From assembly GCA_045637485.1 (NCBI GenBank), contig JAZTZK010000152.1:1-6018 (forward strand): a DNA stretch of 6,018 nucleotides. The letters are read 5' to 3'. The notes under the pieces were generated by a model. It was not told the DNA's origin and did no database searches. It saw only the letters and a list, made by a program, of their open reading frames with translations. The translations under genes and the position numbers were made by a program. Source of the DNA: UBA2862 sp045637485 (GTDB lineage Bacteria; Bacillota; Clostridia; Christensenellales; Aristaeellaceae). Every line of letters starts with the position of its first letter. Position 1 is the stretch's first letter. Positions 5,976-6,018 of this stretch are shown here, piece after piece.

Positions 5976-6018
5976 TTTAAGTCAAAAACCTAAAACGCCC
6001 CGTAAGACGAGAGTTTAC
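5976..6018. other. AT-rich 3' flank, nothing recognised
   Basis: Forty-three bases follow the isomerase stop. They are markedly more AT-rich than the rest of the window and hold no clear terminator hairpin or gene start. They continue the different composition that begins in the last part of the isomerase gene. Confidence 0.4.

Noticed and set aside
1..6018. CRISPR arrays, tRNA or rRNA genes, insertion sequences, phage or defence genes
   Set aside because: No spaced direct repeats, cloverleaf-like sequences, transposase motifs or terminal repeats were seen on either strand.

Overview
The window reads like a chromosomal segment from an uncultured, GC-rich member of the Clostridia (Firmicutes), probably of gut or rumen type. 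This is inference. It rests on strong AAGGAGG-type ribosome binding sites, TTGACA/TATAAT-type promoters in AT-rich gaps inside otherwise G/C-ending coding sequence, and the look of the proteins (clostridial-type AsnRS, a metal ABC locus with a small CCAQG protein, an FucI-like isomerase). No RNA genes, CRISPR arrays, insertion sequences or attachment sites were found.

Layout. Positions 2-1599 (+) hold the end of a metal-uptake operon: the 3' part of a ZnuC/MntB-type ATPase cut by the window edge, a complete ABC-3 family permease overlapping it by ATGA, and a small exported protein with a CC pair. The operon ends at a perfect 14-bp stem-loop (1607-1645), which also lies just past the end of the convergent glycosyltransferase gene. 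That family 2 glycosyltransferase lies on the minus strand (1656-2678). A 189-bp divergent intergenic region follows, with a recognisable promoter for each strand. Next is asparaginyl-tRNA synthetase asnS (2868-4265), then a 222-bp gap with two GGCGGC/GCCGCC stem-loops and a promoter. Last is a complete L-fucose/L-arabinose isomerase-family gene (4488-5975) and 43 bases of AT-rich flank.

How the genes work together. The ATPase and permease form the cytoplasmic and membrane parts of a Zn2+/Mn2+ importer. The small exported protein is translationally spaced as the third operon member and may be an accessory to metal handling. The glycosyltransferase, asnS and isomerase each have their own promoter and look like separate units (envelope or polysaccharide synthesis, translation, sugar catabolism).

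Most notable observations: (1) codon use changes abruptly in the last ~170 bp of the isomerase gene (all three Pro codons CCA against none of 24 before; AGA, GTT and CTC appear), suggesting recombination or a chimeric assembly join; (2) the glycosyltransferase start is a TTG preceded by an A8G5 homopolymer. An upstream ATG directly abutting that tract is out of frame by exactly one base, so a one-base contraction would create a plausible longer N-terminus: slippage switch or indel error; (3) the metal operon carries a small CC-motif exported protein of uncertain function. I did not see a clearly new multi-gene system.
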